From Deltaproteobacteria bacterium RBG_16_64_85 (GTDB lineage Bacteria > Desulfobacterota > Deferrimicrobia > Deferrimicrobiales > Deferrimicrobiaceae): DNA of 33,154 bases. Under the pieces are notes generated by a model. The model was not told the origin of the DNA, searched no databases, and saw nothing but the letters and a program-made list of their open reading frames with translations. The position numbers were made by a program, and so were the translations under genes. The stretch is from positions 1 to 33,154 of the forward strand of contig MGQW01000031.1 of NCBI GenBank assembly GCA_001798885.1, in the 5' to 3' direction. Position 1 is the stretch's first letter; every line of letters begins with the position of its first letter. Of the stretch, positions 16,591 through 23,203 are shown one piece after another.

Positions 16591-17643
16591 ATGCCGAACG
16601 GAAACGGTTCCGCCGTGGCGTTGTTTGTCGTCTGCAAGGAGTGCCGGTCCGGTTTCCGCCTGGACGAGTCGCGGATCCGGGGGGCCTGGGGGGCCCGCGT
16701 CCGTTGCCGCAAGTGCGGCAGTTTCATCGACGTCCGGAACCCGAATTACTCCCCGGAGCAGGAGAACGGGAATTCGGCTCCCTCCCCGAAGCCCGGACCG
16801 GTCGATGCGGATGCCCCGGAGAAGGGAACCGTGAGGGGATCCGGGGCGGCGGCGCCCGCGCGGGAGGAAGGAACGGTTTCCGCGCCGGAGCAGAAGAAAA
16901 CGGGTTGGGTGTCGCCCCGGTACAGCAAATCGCGGCCCGTCCGTCTCCATTCGGAAAAGATCGTCGAAAACCGGTGCGTCGCCTTCCACGCCGACGGGCC
17001 GGAGGTCGAATCCTACCGGATGTTGCGGACCAACATCCTGCAACGGACGGACAGGTCGGGCGGCACCACGGTGATGGTCACCAGCGCGATCCCCGGGGAG
17101 GGGAAGACCCTCACGGCGATCAACCTTGCGTTGACGTTCGCAAAAGCGTTCAGCCAGACGGTGCTCCTGGTCGACGCCGACCTGAGGCAGCAGCGGATCT
17201 ACGAAGTCCTGGGCTTTCCGAGCAAGAAGGGGTTGACGGATTATCTTCTGGACGGCTGCCCGGTGTCCGACCTGATGGTCTGGCCGGGGATCGAGAAGCT
17301 GACCCTCATCTCGGGGGGGCGCACGATCGCCGGAAGCAGCGAGCTGCTCGGCTCGCCCCGGATGATCAAGCTGGTGGAGGAGATGAAGCACCGGTACCCG
17401 AACCGGTACGTGCTGTTCGACGTCCCGCCGGTCCTGACCGGCGCGGACGCGATGGCCTTCGCCCCGCTGGTCGATTTCATCGTACTGGTCGTCCAGGCGG
17501 GCAAGACCTCCATCCAGGATGTAGAGAAAGCGCTCGCGATGCTCCCGAAGGAGAAGATCCTGGGCCTGGTGCTGAACCGCCACACGGCCCCTGTCCCCAC
17601 CTACCCCAGGAAGCAGCAACCGCAAACCCAGGGACGTTCTTAG
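16591..17643 (+). CDS. CpsD/BY-type tyrosine kinase with N-terminal MJ0042-like zinc ribbon
   Basis: A 350-residue cytoplasmic protein. Residues 10-45 form a zinc ribbon with C15-x2-C18 and C39-x2-C42. A linker rich in Pro, Ala and Glu follows. From about residue 130 comes a BY-kinase/MinD-like ATPase with Walker A AIPGEGKT, Walker A' LLVDADLRQQRI and Walker B YVLFDVPP. It should autophosphorylate and regulate the Wzz-like partner encoded upstream. The C-terminus has a single Tyr in PVPTYPRKQ instead of the usual tyrosine cluster. ATG 16591 follows GAGG at 16581 with 6 bp spacing; GTG 16567, overlapping the Wzz stop, is an alternative start. The zinc ribbon on a kinase of this family is unusual in my experience, and a similar ribbon occurs in the nearby gene at 18475-18945. 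Confidence 0.85.
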   Translation: MPNGNGSAVALFVVCKECRSGFRLDESRIRGAWGARVRCRKCGSFIDVRNPNYSPEQENGNSAPSPKPGPVDADAPEKGTVRGSGAAAPAREEGTVSAPEQKKTGWVSPRYSKSRPVRLHSEKIVENRCVAFHADGPEVESYRMLRTNILQRTDRSGGTTVMVTSAIPGEGKTLTAINLALTFAKAFSQTVLLVDADLRQQRIYEVLGFPSKKGLTDYLLDGCPVSDLMVWPGIEKLTLISGGRTIAGSSELLGSPRMIKLVEEMKHRYPNRYVLFDVPPVLTGADAMAFAPLVDFIVLVVQAGKTSIQDVEKALAMLPKEKILGLVLNRHTAPVPTYPRKQQPQTQGRS

Positions 17644-17667
17644 AAAGTAAAAGAAGTCAGCGCCGAA

Positions 17668-17708
17668 GAGGGCGGAGCTGGTTTATCCGGCTCCGCCCTC
17701 TCGCGTTT
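17668..17708. terminator. bidirectional intrinsic terminator after the EPS operon
   Basis: A perfect 11-bp stem (GAGGGCGGAGC at 17668-17678 with GCTCCGCCCTC at 17690-17700) encloses an 11-nt loop, followed by TCGCGTTTTATC. It lies 24 bp after the kinase stop and just past the end of the convergent vapC gene, so it can serve both strands, although the T-run is short. Confidence 0.8.
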
Positions 17709-18124
17709 TATCGGTGGCCTGAAGATGTAAGCCAGTTCGCAAGCCGCAAGCCCCGGATTCGCCGGAATTCCCGACTGTTGGCCGTGACCAGCGTTACGCT
17801 GAGGCTGACCGCGTGGGCGCCGATGAGAAGATCCATCGAACCGATCGGTGTTCCCGCTTTTTCCAGAGCCGCCCGGATTTCGCCGTAGGCCGCCGCTGCG
17901 GACTCGTCAAACGGAGCGATTTCGAACGGCACCAGGAACCCTGCGAGCGCCTCCCGGTTTTTTACGGGATCGCCGCTCTTGGCGACCCCGAACCAGAGTT
18001 CGGCGGTCGTGATCGAAGAAAGCCCGACCTCGCCCGGTTGGCACTTTGTGAGGCGTTTGATCAGCCTCGGGGGCTTTCGACGGATCAGCTCGATGCAGCC
18101 GTCGGTGTCCAGAAGGTATTTCAT
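17708..18124 (-). CDS. vapC: VapC-like PIN-domain toxin ribonuclease
   Basis: A 138-residue PIN protein beginning MKYLLDTDGCIELIRR. The acidic metal site is visible as D6, E42 (TTAELWFG) and D98 (GSMDLLIGAHA), followed by the conserved TANSREF segment at 114-120. It should cleave a specific RNA, probably tRNA or rRNA, when not neutralised by the antitoxin. The ATG at 18124 overlaps the antitoxin stop by four bases (ATGA), which marks translational coupling. Longer in-frame starts up to 18220 would run inside the antitoxin gene and are not convincing. Confidence 0.9.
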   Translation of the reverse strand: MKYLLDTDGCIELIRRKPPRLIKRLTKCQPGEVGLSSITTAELWFGVAKSGDPVKNREALAGFLVPFEIAPFDESAAAAYGEIRAALEKAGTPIGSMDLLIGAHAVSLSVTLVTANSREFRRIRGLRLANWLTSSGHR

Positions 18125-18354
18125 TCCGGGAAAGCTTTCCGCCGTTGCGTGGGCAGTTGCACCCGGTCCTCGAAGAAATCGGGCGTGAAGCGCGAAAGAC
18201 TGTCGACGAGTCCATCCCACGACCCCGACGGCGGGATCAGGAGCACGATGTTGCCCGCTTTCTTCACGAAGACGTGATCGCCTTCGAACCGCATTTCGCG
18301 CGGCAATCGTACCGCCTGGCTTTGCCCGTTTCGAAACAGTTTGGCGCTTTTCAT
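18121..18354 (-). CDS. vapB: VapB-like antitoxin (AbrB/SpoVT fold)
   Basis: A 77-residue protein starting MKSAKLFRNGQSQAVRLP, the swapped-hairpin AbrB-type DNA-binding start of VapB antitoxins (K-x-F-x-N-G-x-S-Q-A-V-R-L-P). The C-terminal part (SRFTPDFFEDR) is the usual toxin-binding tail. It represses its own operon and neutralises VapC. ATG 18354 has GGAG 8 bp upstream on the - strand; an ORF extension to 18393 would run through the operator and is rejected. The operator at 18366-18388 lies directly upstream. Confidence 0.9.
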   Translation of the reverse strand: MKSAKLFRNGQSQAVRLPREMRFEGDHVFVKKAGNIVLLIPPSGSWDGLVDSLSRFTPDFFEDRVQLPTQRRKAFPE

Positions 18355-18365
18355 GGCCGGCTCCA

Positions 18366-18388
18366 AGTATATATTATGAATATATACT
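18366..18388. promoter_or_regulatory. inverted-repeat operator of vapBC
   Basis: Two perfect 10-bp arms (AGTATATATT and AATATATACT) are separated by 3 bases, 12 bp upstream of vapB. Position and symmetry are as expected for VapBC autorepression, and the AT-rich arms probably include the -10 region. Confidence 0.8.
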
Positions 18389-18474
18389 ACCAACCCGGGT
18401 CCCGTTTGTCACGAAAGGAAAAGGACAAAGACCTGGCGGCCCTGCTTTCCGGGGCAGGAAAGGGAGGAGGGTCG

Positions 18475-18945
18475 TCACCGCCGCCACATCGATTGCACGG
18501 CGGAGACGACGGTCGCGAGCGCCTTCTGGCCTGAAGATGTGAAGGTGATGAATCCTGCGATCCCGACGAGCAGGAGGGCGAGAACCGCGAGGGCGACGAC
18601 GGGAGGATGCAGGAACCATGGGGGCTGGGCCGGCAACAGAAATACCGGCCTCTTGGGGATTTCCTTCGGTGCGGCCAGTTCCGGGAAGGAAAGGGAGCCG
18701 GGGTCCGATGCAGGGGGAGGAGCAGGCGGCACCTCCTTCGGAAGGTTTCTCTCCGGCTCCGGCCTGGGGTCGGACGCTTGTGCCGCCTTCGGCTCCTTGG
18801 TGGAAAGGGTGGCTACCTCCGAGCTCAGGACGATGATCGCGGCGCCGCACTTGCGGCAAGCGACGCGGATTCCGTGCCCCTTGACCAGGGCGAGGTCCAG
18901 CCGGTAGCGCGAGTTGCAGGAATCGCATTCGATGACCAGTGACAT
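18475..18945 (-). CDS. membrane protein with N-terminal MJ0042-type zinc ribbon
   Basis: A 156-residue protein. The zinc ribbon at residues 5-38 has C7-x2-C10 and C30-x2-C33 with the VACRKCGAAI pattern. A Pro/Glu-rich linker spans residues about 50-105. One membrane helix (about 113-135, VVALAVLALLLVGIAGFITF) leads to a short basic tail. Such proteins often carry a DUF3426 domain after the helix; here it is missing, while a DUF3426-like remnant lies at 21561-21900. The ribbon resembles that of the tyrosine kinase encoded 0.8 kb away on the other strand (V-x-C-R-K-C-G-[SA]-x-I in both). The function is not known. It is transcribed towards vapBC with an 86-bp gap before the vapBC operator. Confidence 0.75.
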   Translation of the reverse strand: MSLVIECDSCNSRYRLDLALVKGHGIRVACRKCGAAIIVLSSEVATLSTKEPKAAQASDPRPEPERNLPKEVPPAPPPASDPGSLSFPELAAPKEIPKRPVFLLPAQPPWFLHPPVVALAVLALLLVGIAGFITFTSSGQKALATVVSAVQSMWRR

Positions 18946-19014
18946 CCCCTGTCCCGTCGCTCCGATATGCCCCCATTATCCGAACCGGGTGCGGGAAAGG
19001 CAAGGTCGGCAGGT

Positions 19015-19305
19015 TTAACGTATTTCCCTTTTCAGGAGCCGGTACGTTTCCTCGTAGATCCGTTCGCGCGGACCGATCGCGACGATTTCGACGACGCTCC
19101 TCATGATACGATAAATGATCCTGAAGGTTCCCACCCTGAAGCTTCGCAGTCCGACAAGCTCGTCCTTCAGCGCCTTTCCCGACAAGGGATCGGCAAGAAT
19201 CGCCTTCATGGACGCCCTGGTCTTTCTCTTCAGGTCCGGATGCATGCGGCGGACAAGCTCAGCGATCTCGTCTGGAACCCTGAGCCTGCGAAGAGGCCGT
19301 TTCAT
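19015..19305 (-). CDS. RelE/ParE-family toxin
   Basis: A 96-residue basic protein with the RelE/ParE fold pattern: helices (DEIAELVRRMHPDLKRKTRASMKAI), then DPLSGKALKDELVGLRSFRVGTFRIIYRI and a final beta strand VEIVAIGPRERIYEE. The R-S-F-R-V-G-x-x-R-I-I-Y core is diagnostic for this superfamily, whose members cleave mRNA on the ribosome or poison gyrase. It lies 9 bp after the Phd-like antitoxin gene in the same operon. Confidence 0.88.
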   Translation of the reverse strand: MKRPLRRLRVPDEIAELVRRMHPDLKRKTRASMKAILADPLSGKALKDELVGLRSFRVGTFRIIYRIMRSVVEIVAIGPRERIYEETYRLLKREIR

Positions 19306-19314
19306 GACAGGCCG

Positions 19315-19575
19315 CTATCGAAACAATTCGTCGAGCGTGTACAGTCGCGCCTTTTTCTCCTTCAGCGACCGTAATCCCTTCCGGATTTCCTCCGCCAGCG
19401 CGGCGTCGGATCGGACTGCGATGGTCTCCTTCAGGCTTTCGAATTCCCCGAGGCTGATCAGCACGGCGGCCGGGGCTCCGTTTTTCGTGATGACGATCTC
19501 CTCGTCGGTATCGCTGACGGCCTGCACGAGCCCGCTCAGCTTCATCTTGGCTTCCGAGAGGGACAGCGTTTTCAT
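19315..19575 (-). CDS. Phd/YefM-family antitoxin
   Basis: An 86-residue protein starting MKTLSLSEAKMKLSGLVQAV and continuing EEIVITKNGAPAAVLISLGEF, the standard Phd/YefM N-terminal DNA-binding fold. The C-terminal half (IRKGLRSLKEKKARLYTLDELF) is the toxin-wrapping tail. ATG 19575 has GGAGG 7 bp upstream. It forms an operon with the RelE/ParE toxin and probably represses it through the site at 19617-19635. Confidence 0.9.
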   Translation of the reverse strand: MKTLSLSEAKMKLSGLVQAVSDTDEEIVITKNGAPAAVLISLGEFESLKETIAVRSDAALAEEIRKGLRSLKEKKARLYTLDELFR

Positions 19576-19609
19576 GATCTGACCTCCATTAGGGTTGACC
19601 AGAATAAAG

Positions 19610-19636
19610 ACTATAATGACAGGGAGGCGCTGTCAA
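19610..19636 (-). promoter_or_regulatory. promoter with embedded operator for the phd-relE operon
   Basis: On the - strand TTGACA (complement of 19631-19636) is followed 15 bp later by TATAGT (19615-19610); a TAGTCT placed 17 bp after TTGACA is an alternative -10. An inverted repeat with perfect 6-bp arms TGACAG and CTGTCA (19617-19635, 7-bp spacer) covers the space between the boxes, as expected for antitoxin autorepression. This promoter faces away from the RHH/PIN promoter next to it. Confidence 0.6.
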
Positions 19637-19674
19637 TAGGAGCCGAGGGCGTGGACATACAGGTCGCGCCGGAT

Positions 19675-19703
19675 TTGACGATGCAATGCAAATGCGGTAG
19701 TAT
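19675..19703 (+). promoter_or_regulatory. sigma-70 promoter of the RHH/PIN operon
   Basis: TTGACG at 19675-19680, a 17-bp spacer and TAGTAT at 19698-19703 form a close match to a housekeeping promoter, 41 bp before the antitoxin start at 19744. Confidence 0.7.
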
Positions 19704-19712
19704 TGCATTGCA
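19682..19712. promoter_or_regulatory. inverted-repeat operator of the RHH/PIN operon
   Basis: Perfect 10-bp arms TGCAATGCAA (19682-19691) and TTGCATTGCA (19703-19712) are separated by 11 bp. They lie over the spacer and -10 box of the promoter at 19675-19703, exactly where a ribbon-helix-helix autorepressor would block polymerase. Confidence 0.8.
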
Positions 19713-19743
19713 CGAGGCCGGATGGAACGAAGGAGGAAACGGT

Positions 19744-19998
19744 ATGCCGGGCCAACTGACCGTACGTTTGACGTCGGAACTGGAAGAGGGGATCGAAGCG
19801 CTTTCGCGGCGCTCCCGTCGTCGCCGCTCGGAGATCGTCCGGCTAGCGCTCGAGCGCTATCTCCGGGAAGAAGCGGGGGAAGGAACGCCCTCCCCGTACG
19901 GCGGGGTGAAAAACCTCATCGGGAAGGTGGAAAGCGGCATCCCCGACCTCGGGGAAGCGCACCGTGAACATCTGCGCCGCCGGATCCGGCGTGGCTGA
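19744..19998 (+). CDS. ribbon-helix-helix (CopG-type) antitoxin
   Basis: An 84-residue protein starting MPGQLTVRLTSELEEGIEAL and continuing SRRSRRRRSEIVRLALERYL, a typical RHH domain (beta strand LTVRLT, two helices). The C-terminal half should bind the PIN toxin. ATG 19744 has an AAGGAGG site about 8 bp upstream. An ORF extension to 19651 would cross the operator and promoter and is rejected. It ends overlapping the toxin gene start. Confidence 0.88.
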   Translation: MPGQLTVRLTSELEEGIEALSRRSRRRRSEIVRLALERYLREEAGEGTPSPYGGVKNLIGKVESGIPDLGEAHREHLRRRIRRG

Positions 19999-20407
19999 TC
20001 TGCTGCTGGACACCGGCCCGTTCGTCGCACTGCTCGATCGGAGCGAGCGGAATCACGAGCGGTGCGTCGCGTTTTTCCGGAATGTCCGGGGACGGCTGAT
20101 CACGACCGAGCCGGTGCTGACCGAGGCGGTCTTTCTGCTCGGCCCGTCGTTTTCCCGCCAGAAACCGGCGCTTGATTTTGTCCTTGCGGGTGGGGCCGAA
20201 CTGGTTCCCATGGTGCCGGCGCTTCTCAAACGCTGCGACCGTCTGATGTCGAAATATTCCGACGTCCCCATGGATTACGCGGATGCGACTTTGGTTGCCG
20301 TCGCCGAGGCACTCGGCATCCGGGACGTTTTGACGCTGGACCGCAGGGGTTTTTCCGTTTACCGGTATGCGTCGAGGGGGTCTTTCCGTATCTTTCCCGA
20401 TACGTAA
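19991..20407 (+). CDS. PIN-domain toxin ribonuclease
   Basis: A 138-residue PIN protein starting at GTG 19991 as (V)ADLLLDTGPFVALLDRSE. Metal-site acids are D7, E45 (TEPVLTEAVFLL) and the pair in MDYADATLVAVAE, followed by VLTLDRRGF. It is the ribonuclease partner of the RHH antitoxin, overlapping its stop codon by 8 bases. GTG 19964 gives nine extra residues without family support. This D-T-G-P-F-V-A-L-L-D group is distinct from the VapC at 17708-18124. Confidence 0.88.
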   Translation: MADLLLDTGPFVALLDRSERNHERCVAFFRNVRGRLITTEPVLTEAVFLLGPSFSRQKPALDFVLAGGAELVPMVPALLKRCDRLMSKYSDVPMDYADATLVAVAEALGIRDVLTLDRRGFSVYRYASRGSFRIFPDT

Positions 20408-20422
20408 CAGGACGGCACCGCC

Positions 20423-21436
20423 ATGAAGATCGGCAGAAACGATCCCTGTCCCTGCGGCAGCGGCCGGAAGTATAAGAATTGCTGCCTTGAAGGCCAGGGC
20501 CCGGGTTTGTCTCCCGAAGGCCCGGCGGGCGTGTTCGCGGAGATCCGTCAGGCGCTGCAGGGGCGGCAATTCTCCTCGTTGGAGGAGGTCCAGTCTTTTA
20601 CGGACCGCTTCATGCGGCAGCGCAACCAGGCCCCCATGGCGGATTTCCACGGCCTGTCGCCGGATCAGATGCACCGGATTCTCCATTTTCCATTCGATTC
20701 TCCGAATCTGGTGACCTATGCGACGGTTGTTGCCGGCGAACCGAGAGCGCCGATCCTTACGCTCTTCCACCTGCTGGCGGAGGCCATCGGCGAGCAGGGG
20801 CTGAAGCCGACCGCCACCGGCAACCTGCCGCGCAACGTCTGCCGGGAGGCGGCGTCCGTGTATTGGGGAGATGAAACGATTCGAAAAGATGGGCGGTTCG
20901 TACACATCAACAAGGAAGAAGATTTTTCCCCCCTGCATGTGACACGGCTGGTTGCCGGGCTGTCCGGGCTGATCCGAAAGTCCCGGGGCCGCTTCATCCT
21001 CAGCCGTGAATGCCGCACGTTGCTAGCCGATCATGGCTTGGCTGGCGTCTACCCCAGGCTTTTTCACTCCTATGTCCGTGATTTCAACTGGGCCTACAGG
21101 GACGGGTTTCCGGACTTGGGATTCATCCAGCGTTCCTTTCTCTTCTCGCTCTATCTGCTGGATCTGCACGGCGGGGAGTGGCTGCCCGGCGTCTTTTATG
21201 AAGACGCTTTCCTGGGGGCTTTCCCACGGGTGTTGGGCGAGGTGACGCCAACCCCGTATTCCACGCCGGAAAAAACCGTGCGCTCCTGCTATAACTGGCG
21301 CGTTCTGGTGAATTTCGCTGCCTTTCTGGGCTTGGCCGAGGTGGAGCCGACCACCAAAGAACGGTATGACGGGTTCTCCCGGGTGAGAAAACGACCGCTG
21401 CTGGCCGACGCCGTTCGTTTCCACATTCCGAGGTAA
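20423..21436 (+). CDS. SEC-C motif protein of unknown function
   Basis: A 337-residue protein. Residues 1-22 form a SEC-C zinc-binding motif (C9-x-C11-x8-C20-C21 in [16 protein letters not shown]), normally found at the end of SecA and in many orphan proteins. Here it is N-terminal. The remaining 310 residues are largely helical with no motif that I recognise. The gene follows the PIN toxin gene by 15 bp in the same direction, and the toxin operon promoter could read into it. ATG 20423 has only a weak upstream AGGA. Function unknown. Confidence 0.75.
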   Translation: MKIGRNDPCPCGSGRKYKNCCLEGQGPGLSPEGPAGVFAEIRQALQGRQFSSLEEVQSFTDRFMRQRNQAPMADFHGLSPDQMHRILHFPFDSPNLVTYATVVAGEPRAPILTLFHLLAEAIGEQGLKPTATGNLPRNVCREAASVYWGDETIRKDGRFVHINKEEDFSPLHVTRLVAGLSGLIRKSRGRFILSRECRTLLADHGLAGVYPRLFHSYVRDFNWAYRDGFPDLGFIQRSFLFSLYLLDLHGGEWLPGVFYEDAFLGAFPRVLGEVTPTPYSTPEKTVRSCYNWRVLVNFAAFLGLAEVEPTTKERYDGFSRVRKRPLLADAVRFHIPR

Positions 21437-21560
21437 CGAGACCTGATCCAGCAGTGCTCACTCAATACAACCCGATGCGAGAGCGCCGAAAGGGGGATTT
21501 GCCTTTCCCGGGGCATCTCCGGGGAATAGACACTCCTTTTCCACGGGAGACGGCGTCGTC

Positions 21561-21900
21561 ATGGCCATGGTCGTCACAGGTGAATCGTGCGGGTCCCGGT
21601 TTCGCATGAGGATGGCGCTGCCACCCTCCATGCTCGCACTCCTCATCATCTCCGTGCCGTGGGTCTTCCTGCTGGCCGGGACCACGCTCTACTTCGGGAC
21701 CGCGAAGCCGGGGCAAGAGCGACTGGGCCAGCTGTTCACGGGTTTGGGGATCGGGACGAACGAGGAGCGCCCTGGAGAGACCGGTCTACGACATCCGGGA
21801 CGTGAAGTGGTACGTCGATAAGAGTTCCTCCGGCGGGAGCCTCTTCGTCATCAAAGGGTCCGTCGCGAATGTCGGGAAAGTCCCGAGGATTCGTCTTTGC
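21561..21900 (+). pseudogene. remnant of a zinc-ribbon/DUF3426-type membrane protein
   Basis: One frame gives a membrane helix (PPSMLALLIISVPWVFLLAG, about 21618-21680) and then GTAKPGQERLGQLF. A neighbouring frame then reads PVYDIRDVKWYVDKSSSGG followed by SLFVIKGSVANVGKVPR up to about 21890. The L-F-V-I-x-G-x-V-x-N motif after a W-Y is typical of the DUF3426 domain that follows the helix in MJ0042 zinc-ribbon proteins. A frameshift lies near 21770-21785, the N-terminal zinc ribbon is missing, and the sequence stops resembling the family just before the convergent DUF1343 gene. No separate gene is seen at 21437-21560. Confidence 0.5.
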
Positions 21901-21908
21901 CCCGCCCT

Positions 21909-23135
21909 TCACGGTTCGTACCGAAGGTGCCGGGTCCGCCGCTTCGCGAATGCCCGTTCCTCGCGCGCCCACGCTGCCGTGAGGTCGCGCCACCCCTGGC
22001 CGCCCTCCAGCGCCTCGCGTTCGCGAGCCGAGCCGCACAGGAGGTCGAAGGCGGGAACGTCCTTCACGAACTCGTAGGGCTCGGTCCGCCATCGGAAATG
22101 TCCGGGGTCCTGGGCGCGGGCCGAGGCGACACAGGCCACGCCGGTGCGGAAGGGACGAAACATCTCGCGGTTATCGACGATGACTTCGACGCCGTGGCAG
22201 AGTACCCCGGCATGCTTGTCCCAGGTCGGCACGAAGCCGATCGGCCGGAACCGCACCCCCGGCAGATGCGAAGCCGCAAGCGCCTCCGCCAGCCGGCCGG
22301 CATCGAGCCACGGCGCCCCGAACAATTCGAACGGCCGCGTGGTGCCGCGGCCCTCGCTTACGTTCGTGCCCTCAAGAAGGCACATCCCGGGATAGACGAG
22401 CGCCGTCTCCGGCGTCGGCATGTTGGGCGACGGAAAGACCCACGGAAGCCCGGTGTCGCGCTGGTGCATCCCCCGCCGCCAGCCGCGGCAGGGAATCACC
22501 GTGAGCGCAAGGTCGAGATCCCGCTCCTCCCGGTACAACGCGGCCAGCTCGCCGACGGTGAGGCCGTGGCGGACCGCCACGTTGTGCACGCCGCAGAAGC
22601 TCTCGAAGCCGGGGCGAAGCGCCGGCCCTTCCACGGCGCGCCCCCCGATCGGGTTCGGCCGGTCGAGGACGAAGAAGGGGAGCTTCGCGCGGGCCGCGGC
22701 CTCCATGCAGAAGAGCATGGTGGCCTGGTACGTGTAGTAGCGCGCGCCGACGTCCTGGATGTCGAAGACCAGCGCATCGAGTCCGCGCAGTTGCCGGTTG
22801 TCGGGCCGGAGCGATTCGGCGCTGCTTCCGTACAGCGAGTGGACCGGCACCCCGGTCCGCCGGTCACGCTCGTCCCCCACGGCAGCCATGTACTGCGTGT
22901 CGCCGCGGACGCCGTGTTCCGGGCCGAAGAGGGCGGCGAGCCGGACGTCCCGCGCCGCATGGAGCAGGTCCGCGGCATGGCGCAGCCGCCTGTCCACCGA
23001 GGTGAGGTTGCAGATCAGCCCCACCGCAAGCCCCCGCAGGGGGGCGAAGCGCTCCTCGACGAGCACGTCGAGCCCGGAGGCGATCCTCTCCGTGCGGCTC
23101 CTGGCTACGGTTCCCATGATCGAGGAAGATACCAC
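21909..23135 (-). CDS. namZ: NamZ-like DUF1343 exo-beta-N-acetylmuramidase
   Basis: A 408-residue protein of the DUF1343 family, full length. Conserved blocks include SLYGSSAESLRPD, LVFDIQDVGARYYTY, FFVLDRPNPIGG, VRHGLTVGELAALY, LPWVFPSPNMPTPET and EGTNVSEGRGTTRPFE. Characterised members remove terminal MurNAc from peptidoglycan fragments. No signal peptide is obvious, so the protein may be cytoplasmic or its start may be wrong: GTG 23135 is the first start, ATG 23117 is an alternative, and neither has a good ribosome-binding site. A 101-bp near-identical piece of this gene occurs again at 25151-25251. It is the last gene of a - strand run with two flavoproteins. Confidence 0.88.
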   Translation of the reverse strand: MVSSSIMGTVARSRTERIASGLDVLVEERFAPLRGLAVGLICNLTSVDRRLRHAADLLHAARDVRLAALFGPEHGVRGDTQYMAAVGDERDRRTGVPVHSLYGSSAESLRPDNRQLRGLDALVFDIQDVGARYYTYQATMLFCMEAAARAKLPFFVLDRPNPIGGRAVEGPALRPGFESFCGVHNVAVRHGLTVGELAALYREERDLDLALTVIPCRGWRRGMHQRDTGLPWVFPSPNMPTPETALVYPGMCLLEGTNVSEGRGTTRPFELFGAPWLDAGRLAEALAASHLPGVRFRPIGFVPTWDKHAGVLCHGVEVIVDNREMFRPFRTGVACVASARAQDPGHFRWRTEPYEFVKDVPAFDLLCGSAREREALEGGQGWRDLTAAWAREERAFAKRRTRHLRYEP

Positions 23136-23203
23136 ATCTCCAGCGGCTCCGCCTGGGTCTCACGTCCGCCGTAAGGGAGCTGCGAGATTGCGGGCCGGAA
23201 GCG

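Noticed and set aside
18436-18460. Possible terminator hairpin after the membrane zinc-ribbon gene (CCTGC...GCAGG)
   Set aside because: The stem is only 5 bp and no T-run follows on the - strand, so it is too weak to list.
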